Assembly (NCBI GenBank): GCA_900540885.1 | Contig: UQHJ01000054.1 | Span: 1-15,425 of the forward strand | Direction of reading: 5' to 3' | Length of the DNA: 15,425 nt | Source: an uncultured Prevotella sp. | Lineage (GTDB): Bacteria; Bacteroidota; Bacteroidia; Bacteroidales; Bacteroidaceae | In this document: piece after piece, positions 7,142 through 13,717 of the stretch | How the letters are laid out: every line of letters starts with the position of its first letter | Position numbering within the stretch: position 1 is the stretch's first letter | The notes under the pieces: generated by a model | Database searches by the model: none | Seen by the model: the letters and a program-made list of their open reading frames with translations, nothing else | What the model was told of the DNA's origin: nothing | Made by a program: the position numbers and the translations under genes

Positions 7142-7888
7142 TTATTCTATCACCGTTCCCCCAATCACCACTTTCTTTACGCCAGCGGCAACGGCAGCAA
7201 GGCAATTCTCAAGTTTGGGCAACATACCTCCGCTCACGATACCGTCAGCCTTGAGTTGTTCAAACGTTTCGGCCGTGATAGTAGGGATAACGCTCTGTTC
7301 GTCGTCAGGATTGGTCAGTACGCCAGCGTGTTCAAAGCTATAGATGAGTGTAACTTCGTAGCGTGCTGCCATTGCCTTAGCCGTTTCTGAAGCAATAGTG
7401 TCGGCATTTGTGTTGAGTAGATGGCCCTCGCCGTCGTACGTTAGAGGTGCCATGACGGGCGTAATACCCGCATCAAGCAGCAGTGCCAAGCGTTCAGCGT
7501 CCACCTTATCAACGTCGCCCACAAAGCCATAGTCAATGCCCTTCTTCAAGGGACGACGATGCGAACGAATTACGTTCATATCAGCTCCCGTCAGTCCTAT
7601 CGCATTCACCCCACGGCTTTGGAGTTGTGCAATCAGCGTTTTATTCACTAATCCGCCATACACCATAGTCACCACGCGTAACATGTCAGCGTCCGTAATG
7701 CGTCGTCCGTCAACCATGTGCGTTTCGATGCCCAAGCGAGTTGCCATGTCAGTAGCCGTGCGGCCACCACCATGTACCAATATCTTGCGTCCTTCTATCT
7801 GTGCGAAGTCTGTGAGCAGTTGCTGAAGCAAGGCAGGAGTCTCGACTATCTTGCCTCCCACCTTTAGTATCGTAAGTTGCTGTTTCAT
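7142..7888 (-). CDS. argB: Acetylglutamate (or succinylglutamate) kinase, arginine biosynthesis
   Basis: This amino acid kinase (248 residues) phosphorylates the gamma-carboxyl of N-acylglutamate, the second step of the arginine pathway. Visible motifs are LKVGGK (8-13, Lys9 at the phosphate site), HGGG (39-42), VDGRRITD (59-66), GLTGAD (98-103), LNTNADTIA (158-166) and GGMLPKLE (220-227, with Lys225). In Bacteroides the pathway runs with N-succinyl intermediates. Which acyl group is used here is not decidable from this gene alone. No other arg gene is in the window, so it is not part of a local arginine operon. A perfect -7 promoter box lies only four bases before the ATG, so the mRNA may be leaderless. 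Confidence 0.96.
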   Translation of the reverse strand: MKQQLTILKVGGKIVETPALLQQLLTDFAQIEGRKILVHGGGRTATDMATRLGIETHMVDGRRITDADMLRVVTMVYGGLVNKTLIAQLQSRGVNAIGLTGADMNVIRSHRRPLKKGIDYGFVGDVDKVDAERLALLLDAGITPVMAPLTYDGEGHLLNTNADTIASETAKAMAARYEVTLIYSFEHAGVLTNPDDEQSVIPTITAETFEQLKADGIVSGGMLPKLENCLAAVAAGVKKVVIGGTVIE

Positions 7889-7892
7889 CTTG

Positions 7893-7900
7893 CAAAGATA
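7893..7900 (-). promoter_or_regulatory. -7 promoter box immediately upstream of argB
   Basis: The minus strand reads TATCTTTG, an exact match to the Bacteroidota -7 element TAnnTTTG. It ends four bases before the argB ATG (7888-7886). Transcription would start at or next to the A of the ATG. I see no good TTG at the expected -33 spacing, which weakens the call. Confidence 0.45.
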
Positions 7901-7958
7901 CTACTATCTTATTAAAATAATGTTCATTCCTGTCTGTTAGTTCACTCACACAATTCTA

Positions 7959-8594
7959 TTAAATCACGCCAGCTTCTACCATGCGCACGACGCGCTCTGT
8001 GTAGCGGTCGTCGCCTTCAGGGTCGTACTTTTTGTTTAGACTATTGCCGAAGAGTACGGCGATGCCTTGATAAAGGTTGGCTTTAAAAGGACCGATAAAG
8101 GCCTTGGCTATGGCATAACCCGTCTGGTTACACTCACGGTTGACCAACTTGATGAGCAAGCGGCCTTGCGAGCGAGTGAGCTTCTTGAGCGCAGGGCCAT
8201 ACTGTTGTTTGAGTCCATGCTCCACTTGCTTAATATGCTCATCGCGCGAGCGCTTATCAGGCAATTGGTCCAATACATCCACCGTCTCGATAATCGTGAG
8301 TTTGGCCAATTTGGCCCACGGCAGCACCTTCTTTACATTATACACCAAGCGGTTGTATTGCTCACGCTCCTTATCGTTCTTAAACGTCAAAGGAGCGTAC
8401 TTGGGTAGAGCTGGCAGAATAACGTGCGGAATGGTATGCCCCTTATATTGCGTGCTACCCAACTGCGTCATGATAGGCACCTCCACCTCTTCCACCTCGG
8501 TGTTGGCCTTTTGATGCTTGTCATCGCCCGATTGGGCTTGCATACACAGTATTGAGAAAACGCAGATGATCAAGCAAAGTATACGTTCAAACAT
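7959..8594 (-). CDS. DUF4294 family exported protein of unknown function
   Basis: A 211-residue protein that I recognise as a DUF4294 member, a family largely confined to Bacteroidota. Residues 1-20 form a signal peptide (hydrophobic core 5-18, likely cleavage near MQA/QS), so the protein is exported. An acidic linker follows (33-40). The conserved domain starts around the segment IPHVILPAL (55-63). It includes Y80-N81-R82, a K-rich stretch around 89-98 and the segment TRSQGRLLIKLVNRE (143-157), followed by TGYAIAK. No catalytic motif is evident and the role is unknown. It is divergent from rnr and lies 70 bp upstream of argB, which has its own -7 box. Confidence 0.85.
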   Translation of the reverse strand: MFERILCLIICVFSILCMQAQSGDDKHQKANTEVEEVEVPIMTQLGSTQYKGHTIPHVILPALPKYAPLTFKNDKEREQYNRLVYNVKKVLPWAKLAKLTIIETVDVLDQLPDKRSRDEHIKQVEHGLKQQYGPALKKLTRSQGRLLIKLVNRECNQTGYAIAKAFIGPFKANLYQGIAVLFGNSLNKKYDPEGDDRYTERVVRMVEAGVI

Positions 8595-8619
8595 GATTTT
8601 ATCGATGCTTATTATGCTT

Positions 8620-8648
8620 CAAAAGTAGTTTTTTAGGCAACAAAAGTA
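8620..8648 (-). promoter_or_regulatory. Two -7 boxes upstream of the DUF4294 gene
   Basis: The minus strand reads TACTTTTG twice (8627-8620 and 8648-8641), both exact TAnnTTTG matches 21 bp apart. The nearer box would start transcription about 22 nt before the ATG at 8594. A -33 TTTG at the usual spacing is not evident for either, so they are candidates only. Confidence 0.4.
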
Positions 8649-8669
8649 CTAAGATTATCCTTTTCTGTG

Positions 8670-8690
8670 CGTTATTATATATTAATAACG
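8670..8690. promoter_or_regulatory. Palindrome in the divergent gap, possible operator
   Basis: CGTTATTA (8670-8677) and TAATAACG (8683-8690) form a perfect 8-bp inverted repeat with 5-bp centre TATAT. A second one, ACGATA (8695-8700) and TATCGT (8709-8714), lies in the spacer of the candidate rnr promoter. Such sites could bind a dimeric regulator, but no regulator is encoded in the window. Confidence 0.35.
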
Positions 8691-8721
8691 TTGCACGATA
8701 GCAAAAAATATCGTTACTTTG
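8691..8721 (+). promoter_or_regulatory. Candidate rnr promoter
   Basis: TTG (8691-8693) is followed after 20 bases by TTACTTTG (8714-8721), one base off TAnnTTTG. Transcription from here would give rnr a leader of about 170 nt that contains the whole GTTAACTCG inverted repeat. Confidence 0.4.
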
Positions 8722-8743
8722 TGTGATAGTTGATGAGTTTTTT

Positions 8744-8882
8744 AGTTGACAAGTTAACGAGTTAACGTGTTAACGGGTAAGTTACCTTTTCTACTCGTTA
8801 ACTAAGAGACAAACTTACCTGTTAACTCGTCAACTCGTCAACTCGTCAACTCGTTAACTTGTTAACTAACTTACTTGTTAAC
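8744..8882. repeat. GTTAACTCG/CGAGTTAAC repeat filling the rnr leader
   Basis: The left part (8744-8783) has GTTGAC, GTTAACGA, GTTAACGTG and GTTAACGGG blocks and ends GGTAAGTT. The right part (8812-8882) starts AACTTACC and has GTTAACTCG, then CAACTCGT three times, then further GTTAACTTG and CTTGTTAAC blocks. The two parts are imperfect reverse complements, so the rnr leader can fold into a long hairpin ending 17 bases before the start codon. The same family occurs at 1891-1942. Confidence 0.8.
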
Positions 8883-8899
8883 TAAAAAAAGAAACCACC

Positions 8900-11251
8900 A
8901 TGGCAAAGAAAGATAAGAAAGAGAAAGAGAAAGGGTCGGGCCGACTGAAGAAGAAGAACGTGGCCCAATGGTTAGTTGACCTATTCAATGCCAACCCTGA
9001 AAAAGAATATGACGTAAAAGAACTCTTTACGCAGTTAAAGGCTAATAATCATCCTGCCAAGATGATAATCATGGACGCACTGAGCGACCTCGTACTTGAT
9101 GACTACATCTCGACCGACGGCAATGGACACTATCGCAACGCTGTGCGCTCTAACGTAATGGAAGGAACTTTCGTACGCAAACGCAACGGGCGTAACTCAT
9201 TCGTGCCCGACGACGGCGGCAAGAGCATACTCGTATGTGAGCGCAACTCAATGCATGCCCTCGACGGCGACCGCGTAAAGGTGACGATGCTGGCACGCCG
9301 TGCCGGTCATACGCGTGAGGCCGAAGTGACCGAAATCATTGAACGCGCCAACGATACCTTTGTCGGCCAACTTCAAGTAGAGCGCGGCTATGGATTCTTA
9401 ATCACCGAAAGCCGCTCTTTGGCCACCGACATCTTCATTCCGAAAGACAAACTCAATGGCGGTCAGAATGGCGATAAGGCTGTCGTTAAGATTATAGAAT
9501 GGCCCAGCGACTCAAAGAGTCCTATTGGCAAGGTGGTGGACATACTGGGTAAGCAAGGAGAGAACAATGCCGAGATGCACGCCATCCTGGCACAGTACGG
9601 ACTGCCCTACACCTATCCTGAGAAGGTAGAGAAGGCGGCTGAGAAGTTGTCGCCCGATATTACTCCCGAAGAGATAGCCCGTCGTGAGGACTTCCGCGAG
9701 GTGACTACCTTTACCATCGACCCTCACGATGCGAAGGACTTTGACGATGCCCTCTCTATCCGTCTCCTACAGAAGGGACAGTGGGAAGTGGGCGTCCACA
9801 TAGCCGACGTCTCACACTACGTGAAGGAAGGCGACATTATCGACAAGGAGGCTGTAAAGCGTGCCACAAGCGTTTACTTGGTCGACCGCACCATACCGAT
9901 GTTGCCCGAACGCCTCTGCAACTTTATCTGCTCTCTGCGCCCTGATGAAGAGAAGTTGACTTACTCTACAATCTTCCACATGAACGATAAAGGCGAGGTA
10001 GTTGACTGGCACTTGGCACATACCGTCATTAAGAGCAACCGTCGCTTCACTTACGAAGAGGTGCAGTATATACTTGAGCGCAACGGCGTGGCATCAGAAG
10101 CTGACCTCAACCTCCCTGGCGACCACCCAGAGGCTCTTCCCGCAGGTAGTGCGCCCGAAGGCGAATATGCAGAAGAACTCATTCAACTTGATAAGTTTGC
10201 CAAGATTCTACGTGCAAAACGCTTTAAGAATGGTTCAATCGGTTTCGACCGCTCTGAGGTACGCTTCGAAGTAGACGAAAAGGGCCACCCCATTAGCACT
10301 TACGTCAAAGTGGCCAAAGATGCCAATAAGTTAGTAGAAGAGTTTATGCTCTTGGCCAACCGCAGCGTGGCACAGAAGATTGCTGTCGTGCCGCGTGGTA
10401 AGAAACCCAAAGTGTTCGTATATCGTATTCACGACGTACCCGACCCCGAGAAGATGGAAAAGCTCAGTGCCTTTATTGCTCGCTTTGGTTACAAGATACG
10501 TACCGACGGCACCAAGACGGAGGTGAGCAAGAGCCTCAACCGCCTCTTATCCGACGTCAAAGGCCGAAAGGAAGAAGAAGTAGTCGAAATGGTGGCCTTG
10601 CGCGCCATGATGAAAGCCCGCTATAGCACACACAACATTGGCCACTACGGCTTGATGTTCGACTACTATACCCACTTCACCTCTCCTATCCGCCGTTACC
10701 CCGACACGATGGTTCACCGCCTCCTAACGCGCTATGCTGAGGGCGGCCGTTCTGTTAGTCAGAAGAAGTACGAAGAGTTGTGCGAACAATCTTCTAACAT
10801 GGAGCAACTCGCTGCAACGGCCGAGCGCGCTTCTATTAAGTACAAACAAGTAGAGTTCATGGCCGACCGCCTCGGTCAGGAGTTTAACGGAACGGTAAGT
10901 GGTGTGACAGAGTTTGGCCTCTACGTTGAGATAGACGAGAACTCTTGCGAGGGCATGATACCGCTGCGTATGTTGCTCGACGACTATTATGAGTTCGATG
11001 AGCGCAACTTCTGCCTCGTAGGCCGTCGTTACCACAAGCGTTATGCTTTGGGCGACAAGGTGCGCATTCGCGTAGAACGTGCCAACTTAGAGCGTCGTCA
11101 ACTTGACTTTGCTTTAGTGAGCGACGAGAGTGGCGACGTGAAGCGTCCTGCTCCCTCACCCGCTGACTTTAGCAAGGGCGGCGGCAAGAAGGCTGACGCA
11201 AAGAAGAAGAACAAACGTCCCCGTGGCGGCAGAGCGAAACGGGCTAAATAG
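8900..11251 (+). CDS. rnr: Ribonuclease R (RNB-family 3'-5' exoribonuclease)
   Basis: RNase R degrades structured RNA from the 3' end and acts in mRNA, rRNA and tmRNA quality control. The 783-residue protein has a basic N-terminus (1-20), a winged-helix domain (about 20-80), two cold-shock domains (about 88-145 and 152-215), the RNB catalytic domain (about 262-590), an S1 domain (about 659-740) and a basic C-terminal tail rich in Lys, Arg and Gly (748-783). The catalytic acidic cluster IDPHDAKDFDDA (273-284) has Asp274, Asp280, Asp282 and Asp283. The RNB end shows FTSPIRRYPD (593-602). Length and domain order match RNase R and not RNase II. The ATG at 8900 is the only fitting start. It faces the candidate origin from the left, so it would be the one gene transcribed against its fork. 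Confidence 0.97.
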   Translation: MAKKDKKEKEKGSGRLKKKNVAQWLVDLFNANPEKEYDVKELFTQLKANNHPAKMIIMDALSDLVLDDYISTDGNGHYRNAVRSNVMEGTFVRKRNGRNSFVPDDGGKSILVCERNSMHALDGDRVKVTMLARRAGHTREAEVTEIIERANDTFVGQLQVERGYGFLITESRSLATDIFIPKDKLNGGQNGDKAVVKIIEWPSDSKSPIGKVVDILGKQGENNAEMHAILAQYGLPYTYPEKVEKAAEKLSPDITPEEIARREDFREVTTFTIDPHDAKDFDDALSIRLLQKGQWEVGVHIADVSHYVKEGDIIDKEAVKRATSVYLVDRTIPMLPERLCNFICSLRPDEEKLTYSTIFHMNDKGEVVDWHLAHTVIKSNRRFTYEEVQYILERNGVASEADLNLPGDHPEALPAGSAPEGEYAEELIQLDKFAKILRAKRFKNGSIGFDRSEVRFEVDEKGHPISTYVKVAKDANKLVEEFMLLANRSVAQKIAVVPRGKKPKVFVYRIHDVPDPEKMEKLSAFIARFGYKIRTDGTKTEVSKSLNRLLSDVKGRKEEEVVEMVALRAMMKARYSTHNIGHYGLMFDYYTHFTSPIRRYPDTMVHRLLTRYAEGGRSVSQKKYEELCEQSSNMEQLAATAERASIKYKQVEFMADRLGQEFNGTVSGVTEFGLYVEIDENSCEGMIPLRMLLDDYYEFDERNFCLVGRRYHKRYALGDKVRIRVERANLERRQLDFALVSDESGDVKRPAPSPADFSKGGGKKADAKKKNKRPRGGRAKRAK

Positions 11252-11253
11252 AA

Positions 11254-11353
11254 CACCCCCCGTTAGGGGTTAAATAAGGTAGGTAGCCAGCCATGCAAAA
11301 GTTTAACGCCTTTTACATGGCTGGCTACTTTATTTACCCCTAACGGGGGGGGT
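11254..11353. terminator. Very long hairpin just after rnr
   Basis: The hairpin starts 3 bases after the rnr stop. An outer stem pairs CCCCCCGTTAGGGG (256-269 of the 11000s) with CCCCTAACGGGGGG (337-350). TTAAATAA on the left matches TTTATTTA on the right with one bulge. An inner stem pairs GTAGCCAGCCATG (283-295) with CATGGCTGGCTAC (316-328) and then AAAAG with CTTTT. The whole is about 100 nt. There is no clean T-run after it, so it may stabilise the mRNA 3' end or be a dispersed repetitive palindrome rather than a classic terminator. A leftward reading frame inside it is an artefact of the repeat. Confidence 0.7.
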
Positions 11354-11387
11354 ACGTTCTCTTTGACAATAGGCAGATAAATTATAA

Positions 11388-11432
11388 CATGCTGCTGCCG
11401 CGGGTTACAAACCCGCCACCCAATTAGGCAGA
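11388..11432. repeat. GC-rich palindromic fragment with CAATTAGGC motif
   Basis: CGGGTT (401-406 of the 11000s) and AACCCG (409-414) form a small stem, followed by CACCCAATTAGGCAGACA. The motif CAATTAGGC also follows the GC-rich repeat near the window start (52-60), which suggests a second fragment of a related dispersed element next to the candidate origin. Confidence 0.45.
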
Positions 11433-11489
11433 CATATTTACAACATGCTACTTCGCTAAATACCCTCCCCCATCTTCCTCCCACTTTTG

Positions 11490-11945
11490 TTTTTTCCACA
11501 CCCACCCGTTCACTCTTTTATATTCATATATTCTATTCTCTTTTTATTCTATAGATAAATAAAAGAAGAATGTATGGTAGGTATATTTGTCTGTGGAAAG
11601 TGTTGATACTTTTCAGCCCCAATATTTGGCTATTAACTTATCAACGTTATACACACGGTTACTCACATTTTTATCCACACTCTCTATCGTGCGACTCCCC
11701 CCTTAAATACAACCCTTATGCGATACTAAATAATGAATAATCCACACCCTGTTGAAAACGATTGTGAGAATAAAAAAAGTGGGTTGAAAACATCCTTTTT
11801 CTGTGGAGAGCATGACTTAAAAGCTGTGTATAATGCTGTTAACTCGTTGAAAACGTTCTGTGGCTAAACGTCGCGCTGCGCTGATAGTTTTCACCATTCC
11901 CTTCAACAGCTTTTCAACGGGTTATACACGGGGTTTTCCACGCCT
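11490..11945. other. oriC: Candidate chromosomal replication origin (oriC) with DnaA-box cluster
   Basis: Exact matches to TTWTNCACA occur at 11492-11500 (TTTTCCACA), 11647-11655 (TTATACACA), 11671-11679 (TTATCCACA) and, inverted, 11825-11833. One-mismatch boxes occur at 11592-11600 (inverted), 11738-11746, 11859-11867 (inverted), 11922-11930 and 11934-11942. An AT-rich tract at about 11509-11590 could be the unwinding element. The 9-mer GTTGAAAAC is at 11751, 11783 and 11846, and an inverted 8-mer GTTGAAAA at 11911-11918. The gap from 11354 to 12102 has no gene. Genes on either side mostly point away from it. DnaA-box clusters in a long gap are the standard mark of bacterial origins. Assignment here is inference, and dnaA itself is not in the window. 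Confidence 0.7.
11509..11590. other. AT-rich tract inside the candidate origin
   Basis: This stretch is mostly T and A with few G (TTTTATATTCATATATTC and following), lying between the first DnaA box and the next ones. It is the best candidate for a DNA unwinding element. No obvious DnaA-trio arrangement was recognised next to a box. Confidence 0.45.
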
Positions 11946-11959
11946 TTTTTGTAACTTCG
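11934..11959 (+). promoter_or_regulatory. Weak promoter candidate for the TrmH-family gene
   Basis: TAACTTCG (11952-11959) is one base off TAnnTTTG. A T-rich TTTTCC stands about 12-18 bases upstream, without a clear -33 TTG. It overlaps the last DnaA-like box, so DnaA binding could affect transcription. The call is tentative. Confidence 0.25.
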
Positions 11960-12009
11960 CAGTCCAGTAGAAACGATAATAGTTTCACGTTACTTAGTTG
12001 TAGAGTCAT

Positions 12010-12030
12010 GTGATGTAACTTTATAACCTC
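12010..12030 (+). repeat. 21-nt element shared with the dus upstream region
   Basis: These 21 bases are the exact reverse complement of 3002-3022. In both places the element points toward the downstream gene (TrmH-family here, dus there), at 72 and 31 bases from the start codon. Similarity continues weakly beyond (CTCATAAGCTCCAAA here, CTCCTAACCTCCAAA there). Confidence 0.65.
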
Positions 12031-12102
12031 ATAAGCTCCAAATAGAAACCCCATTTATTAGAACACGCGAAAGCAATAATCCTATAATAAGCGTAATACC
12101 CT

Positions 12103-12633
12103 ATGCGAAAACTTACCGTCGAAGATCTCAACCGCATTGACATAGCCACTTTTAAGCAGTCCGAGAAGTTGCCCCTCATTATCGTGCTTGACAATATTCG
12201 TTCCCTTCACAATGTGGGGAGCGTGTTGCGTACGGCCGATGCCTTTCGATTGAAGGCCGTATATATGTGTGGCATAACGGCCACGCCCCCTTCACCCGAA
12301 ATTCATAAGACCGCACTTGGTGCTGAAGACTCCGTCACGTGGCGTTATTATGAAGACACGCTGCAAGCCGTCACCGAACTAAAGGCAGAGGGCTACACCG
12401 TATTGGCAGTAGAACAAGTGGAGGGTAGCCTAAAGTTAGGTGAATTTAGTTTCACTCCTGGCCAACGCTATGCTTTGGTGATGGGCAATGAAGTAAAGGG
12501 GGTGCAACAAGCCGTAGTCGATGCGTGCGACCAGGCGCTCGAAATTCCACAATACGGTACGAAGCACTCCATGAACGTAAGCGTTACCGCAGGCATTGTC
12601 ATGTGGGAGGTGGAAAGAGTGAATGGAAAATGA
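12103..12633 (+). CDS. TrmH/SpoU-family RNA 2'-O-methyltransferase (SPOUT)
   Basis: A 176-residue SPOUT enzyme that should transfer a methyl group from S-adenosylmethionine to a ribose 2'-OH of tRNA or rRNA. Motif 1 is HNVGSVLRTADAF (36-48) with Asn37 and the catalytic Arg43. Motif 2 is ALVMGNEVKGV (124-134). Motif 3 is IPQYGTKHSMNVSVTAG (148-164) with Asn158, and together these form the trefoil-knot cofactor site. It is shorter than TrmH (229 residues) and lacks the N-terminal L30e-like domain of RlmB, so it is a minimal SPOUT domain with a short N-terminal extension. The target nucleotide cannot be told from sequence. It is the first gene right of the candidate origin and is probably transcribed with the Cof-type gene that follows. 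Confidence 0.92.
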   Translation: MRKLTVEDLNRIDIATFKQSEKLPLIIVLDNIRSLHNVGSVLRTADAFRLKAVYMCGITATPPSPEIHKTALGAEDSVTWRYYEDTLQAVTELKAEGYTVLAVEQVEGSLKLGEFSFTPGQRYALVMGNEVKGVQQAVVDACDQALEIPQYGTKHSMNVSVTAGIVMWEVERVNGK

Positions 12634-12744
12634 GTTTAATGAGTTTATTGAGTTTAATAAGTTTATTGAGTTTAATAAGTTTATGAACTACAAACTAATC
12701 ACCTCATTAAACTCAATAAACTTATTAAACCTATTAAACTCATT
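12632..12744. repeat. GAGTTTAAT/ATTAAACTC inverted repeat between TrmH-family and Cof-type genes
   Basis: A 9-10-nt motif (GAGTTTAAT, GAGTTTATT, AAGTTTATT variants) repeats five to six times at 12632-12683. Its reverse complement repeats at 12704-12744, around a unique 20-base centre. The arms would pair over about 40 bp in an AU-rich hairpin. The left arm starts at the last bases of the TrmH-family gene (its TGA stop lies at 12631-12633), so the repeat begins exactly at the coding end. Confidence 0.8.
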
Positions 12745-12769
12745 ATAAAACTCCCAATCTAAACAAAAT

Positions 12770-13579
12770 ATGCAAACAAAGAAAACGTCAGTCATTGCGC
12801 TCGACCTTGACGGCACACTTACCAATAGTAAAAAGGAAGTAACCGCTCGTACGCGTGAGGCACTCTTGCAAGCTGAAGCCAATGGGGCCGCCATCGTTTT
12901 GGCCTCAGGGCGTCCCACGTATGGCATTATGCCCGTGGCCGAATGTTTAGAAATGCAACAACGCGGTGGCTACATACTCTCATATAATGGTGGCAAGATA
13001 ATAGATTGTACTACGGGCGAAGAATTGTATAGCAAACATCTCCCCGCAGAAGTGCTGCCAATACTCCATGACTATGCGCGCACGCATCATATCGCTCTGC
13101 TGGGATATGTGGGGAAAGAGATTGTGACCGAGATGCCCAATGAAGAACAAGTACAAGTGGAGAGCCATGTTAACAAAATGCCTATTCGGGGTGTTGATAA
13201 CTTGTTGGAAAGCATTGAGGCGCAACCTACCAAACTCTTATTAGCTGGTCCACCCGAACGCATGGCCCAGGCCGAGAAGGAACTCTTAGCCTTGGTAGCA
13301 GACAAAATGGAAGTATTCCGTTCCGCCCCCATCTTTGTAGAGTTAGTACCCAAAGGCATAGACAAGGCACAGTCGTTGGCACGCTTACTTGATGTGCTTC
13401 ACCTCTCAGCGGTCGACCTCACCGCTTTTGGTGATGGATATAACGACCTCACGATGATACGCTTTGCAGGACGAGGTGTAGCCATGGCCAATGCCGTGCC
13501 CGAACTGCGTGCTGAGGCTGATTACATCACGCTCTCAAACGATGAAGACGGTATTGCCGCATTCTTGGAAAAACAATAA
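12770..13579 (+). CDS. Cof-type HAD hydrolase (HAD-IIB sugar/nucleotide phosphatase)
   Basis: A 269-residue cytosolic phosphatase of the Cof/YidA group. Motif I is LDLDGTLTN (11-19), with nucleophile Asp12 and acid Asp14. Motif II is ASGRP (45-49) with Ser46. Motif III is PKGIDKA (194-200) with Lys195/Lys199, and motif IV is FGDGYNDLTMI (220-230). The C2 cap lies at about 85-190. Family members dephosphorylate sugar phosphates, pyridoxal phosphate, FMN or nucleotides, with broad overlap, so I assign no substrate. It follows the TrmH-family gene after 136 bp of inverted repeat and is closed by a terminator at 13583-13637. Confidence 0.93.
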   Translation: MQTKKTSVIALDLDGTLTNSKKEVTARTREALLQAEANGAAIVLASGRPTYGIMPVAECLEMQQRGGYILSYNGGKIIDCTTGEELYSKHLPAEVLPILHDYARTHHIALLGYVGKEIVTEMPNEEQVQVESHVNKMPIRGVDNLLESIEAQPTKLLLAGPPERMAQAEKELLALVADKMEVFRSAPIFVELVPKGIDKAQSLARLLDVLHLSAVDLTAFGDGYNDLTMIRFAGRGVAMANAVPELRAEADYITLSNDEDGIAAFLEKQ

Positions 13580-13582
13580 AGG

Positions 13583-13637
13583 GGCTCTCCCCCTCCCCCC
13601 TCTCCGACCGGGGAGGAGTAGGGAGAGAGGCTTTTTT
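13583..13637 (+). terminator. Terminator after the Cof-type gene (C/G-run repeat family)
   Basis: CTCTCCC (585-591 of the 13000s) pairs with GGGAGAG (621-627), with inner C-run and G-run pairing (CTCC with GGAG, TCC with GGA), and six T residues follow at 632-637. This is a good rho-independent terminator, and it starts 3-4 bases after the stop codon. It is related in sequence to the hairpin after argB (7101-7140). Confidence 0.75.
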
Positions 13638-13650
13638 ATCTTTATGTTAC

Positions 13651-13680
13651 TTGTTAGGAGGTTTAAAAACACTACCTTTG
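13651..13680 (+). promoter_or_regulatory. cysS promoter
   Basis: TTG (13651-13653) is followed after 19 bases by TACCTTTG (13673-13680), an exact Bacteroidota -33/-7 pair. Predicted transcription start is about 13684-13687, giving a leader of roughly 31-34 nt rich in A and without a Shine-Dalgarno site. This is the best promoter in the window. Confidence 0.75.
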
Positions 13681-13717
13681 CAATGTAACAACACAATAAC
13701 AATAATTAAGAAAACGT

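Noticed and set aside
11263..11505. 80-codon minus-strand reading frame after rnr
   Set aside because: It is made of the long hairpin and the GC-rich repeat, has no recognisable domain and runs into the DnaA-box region.
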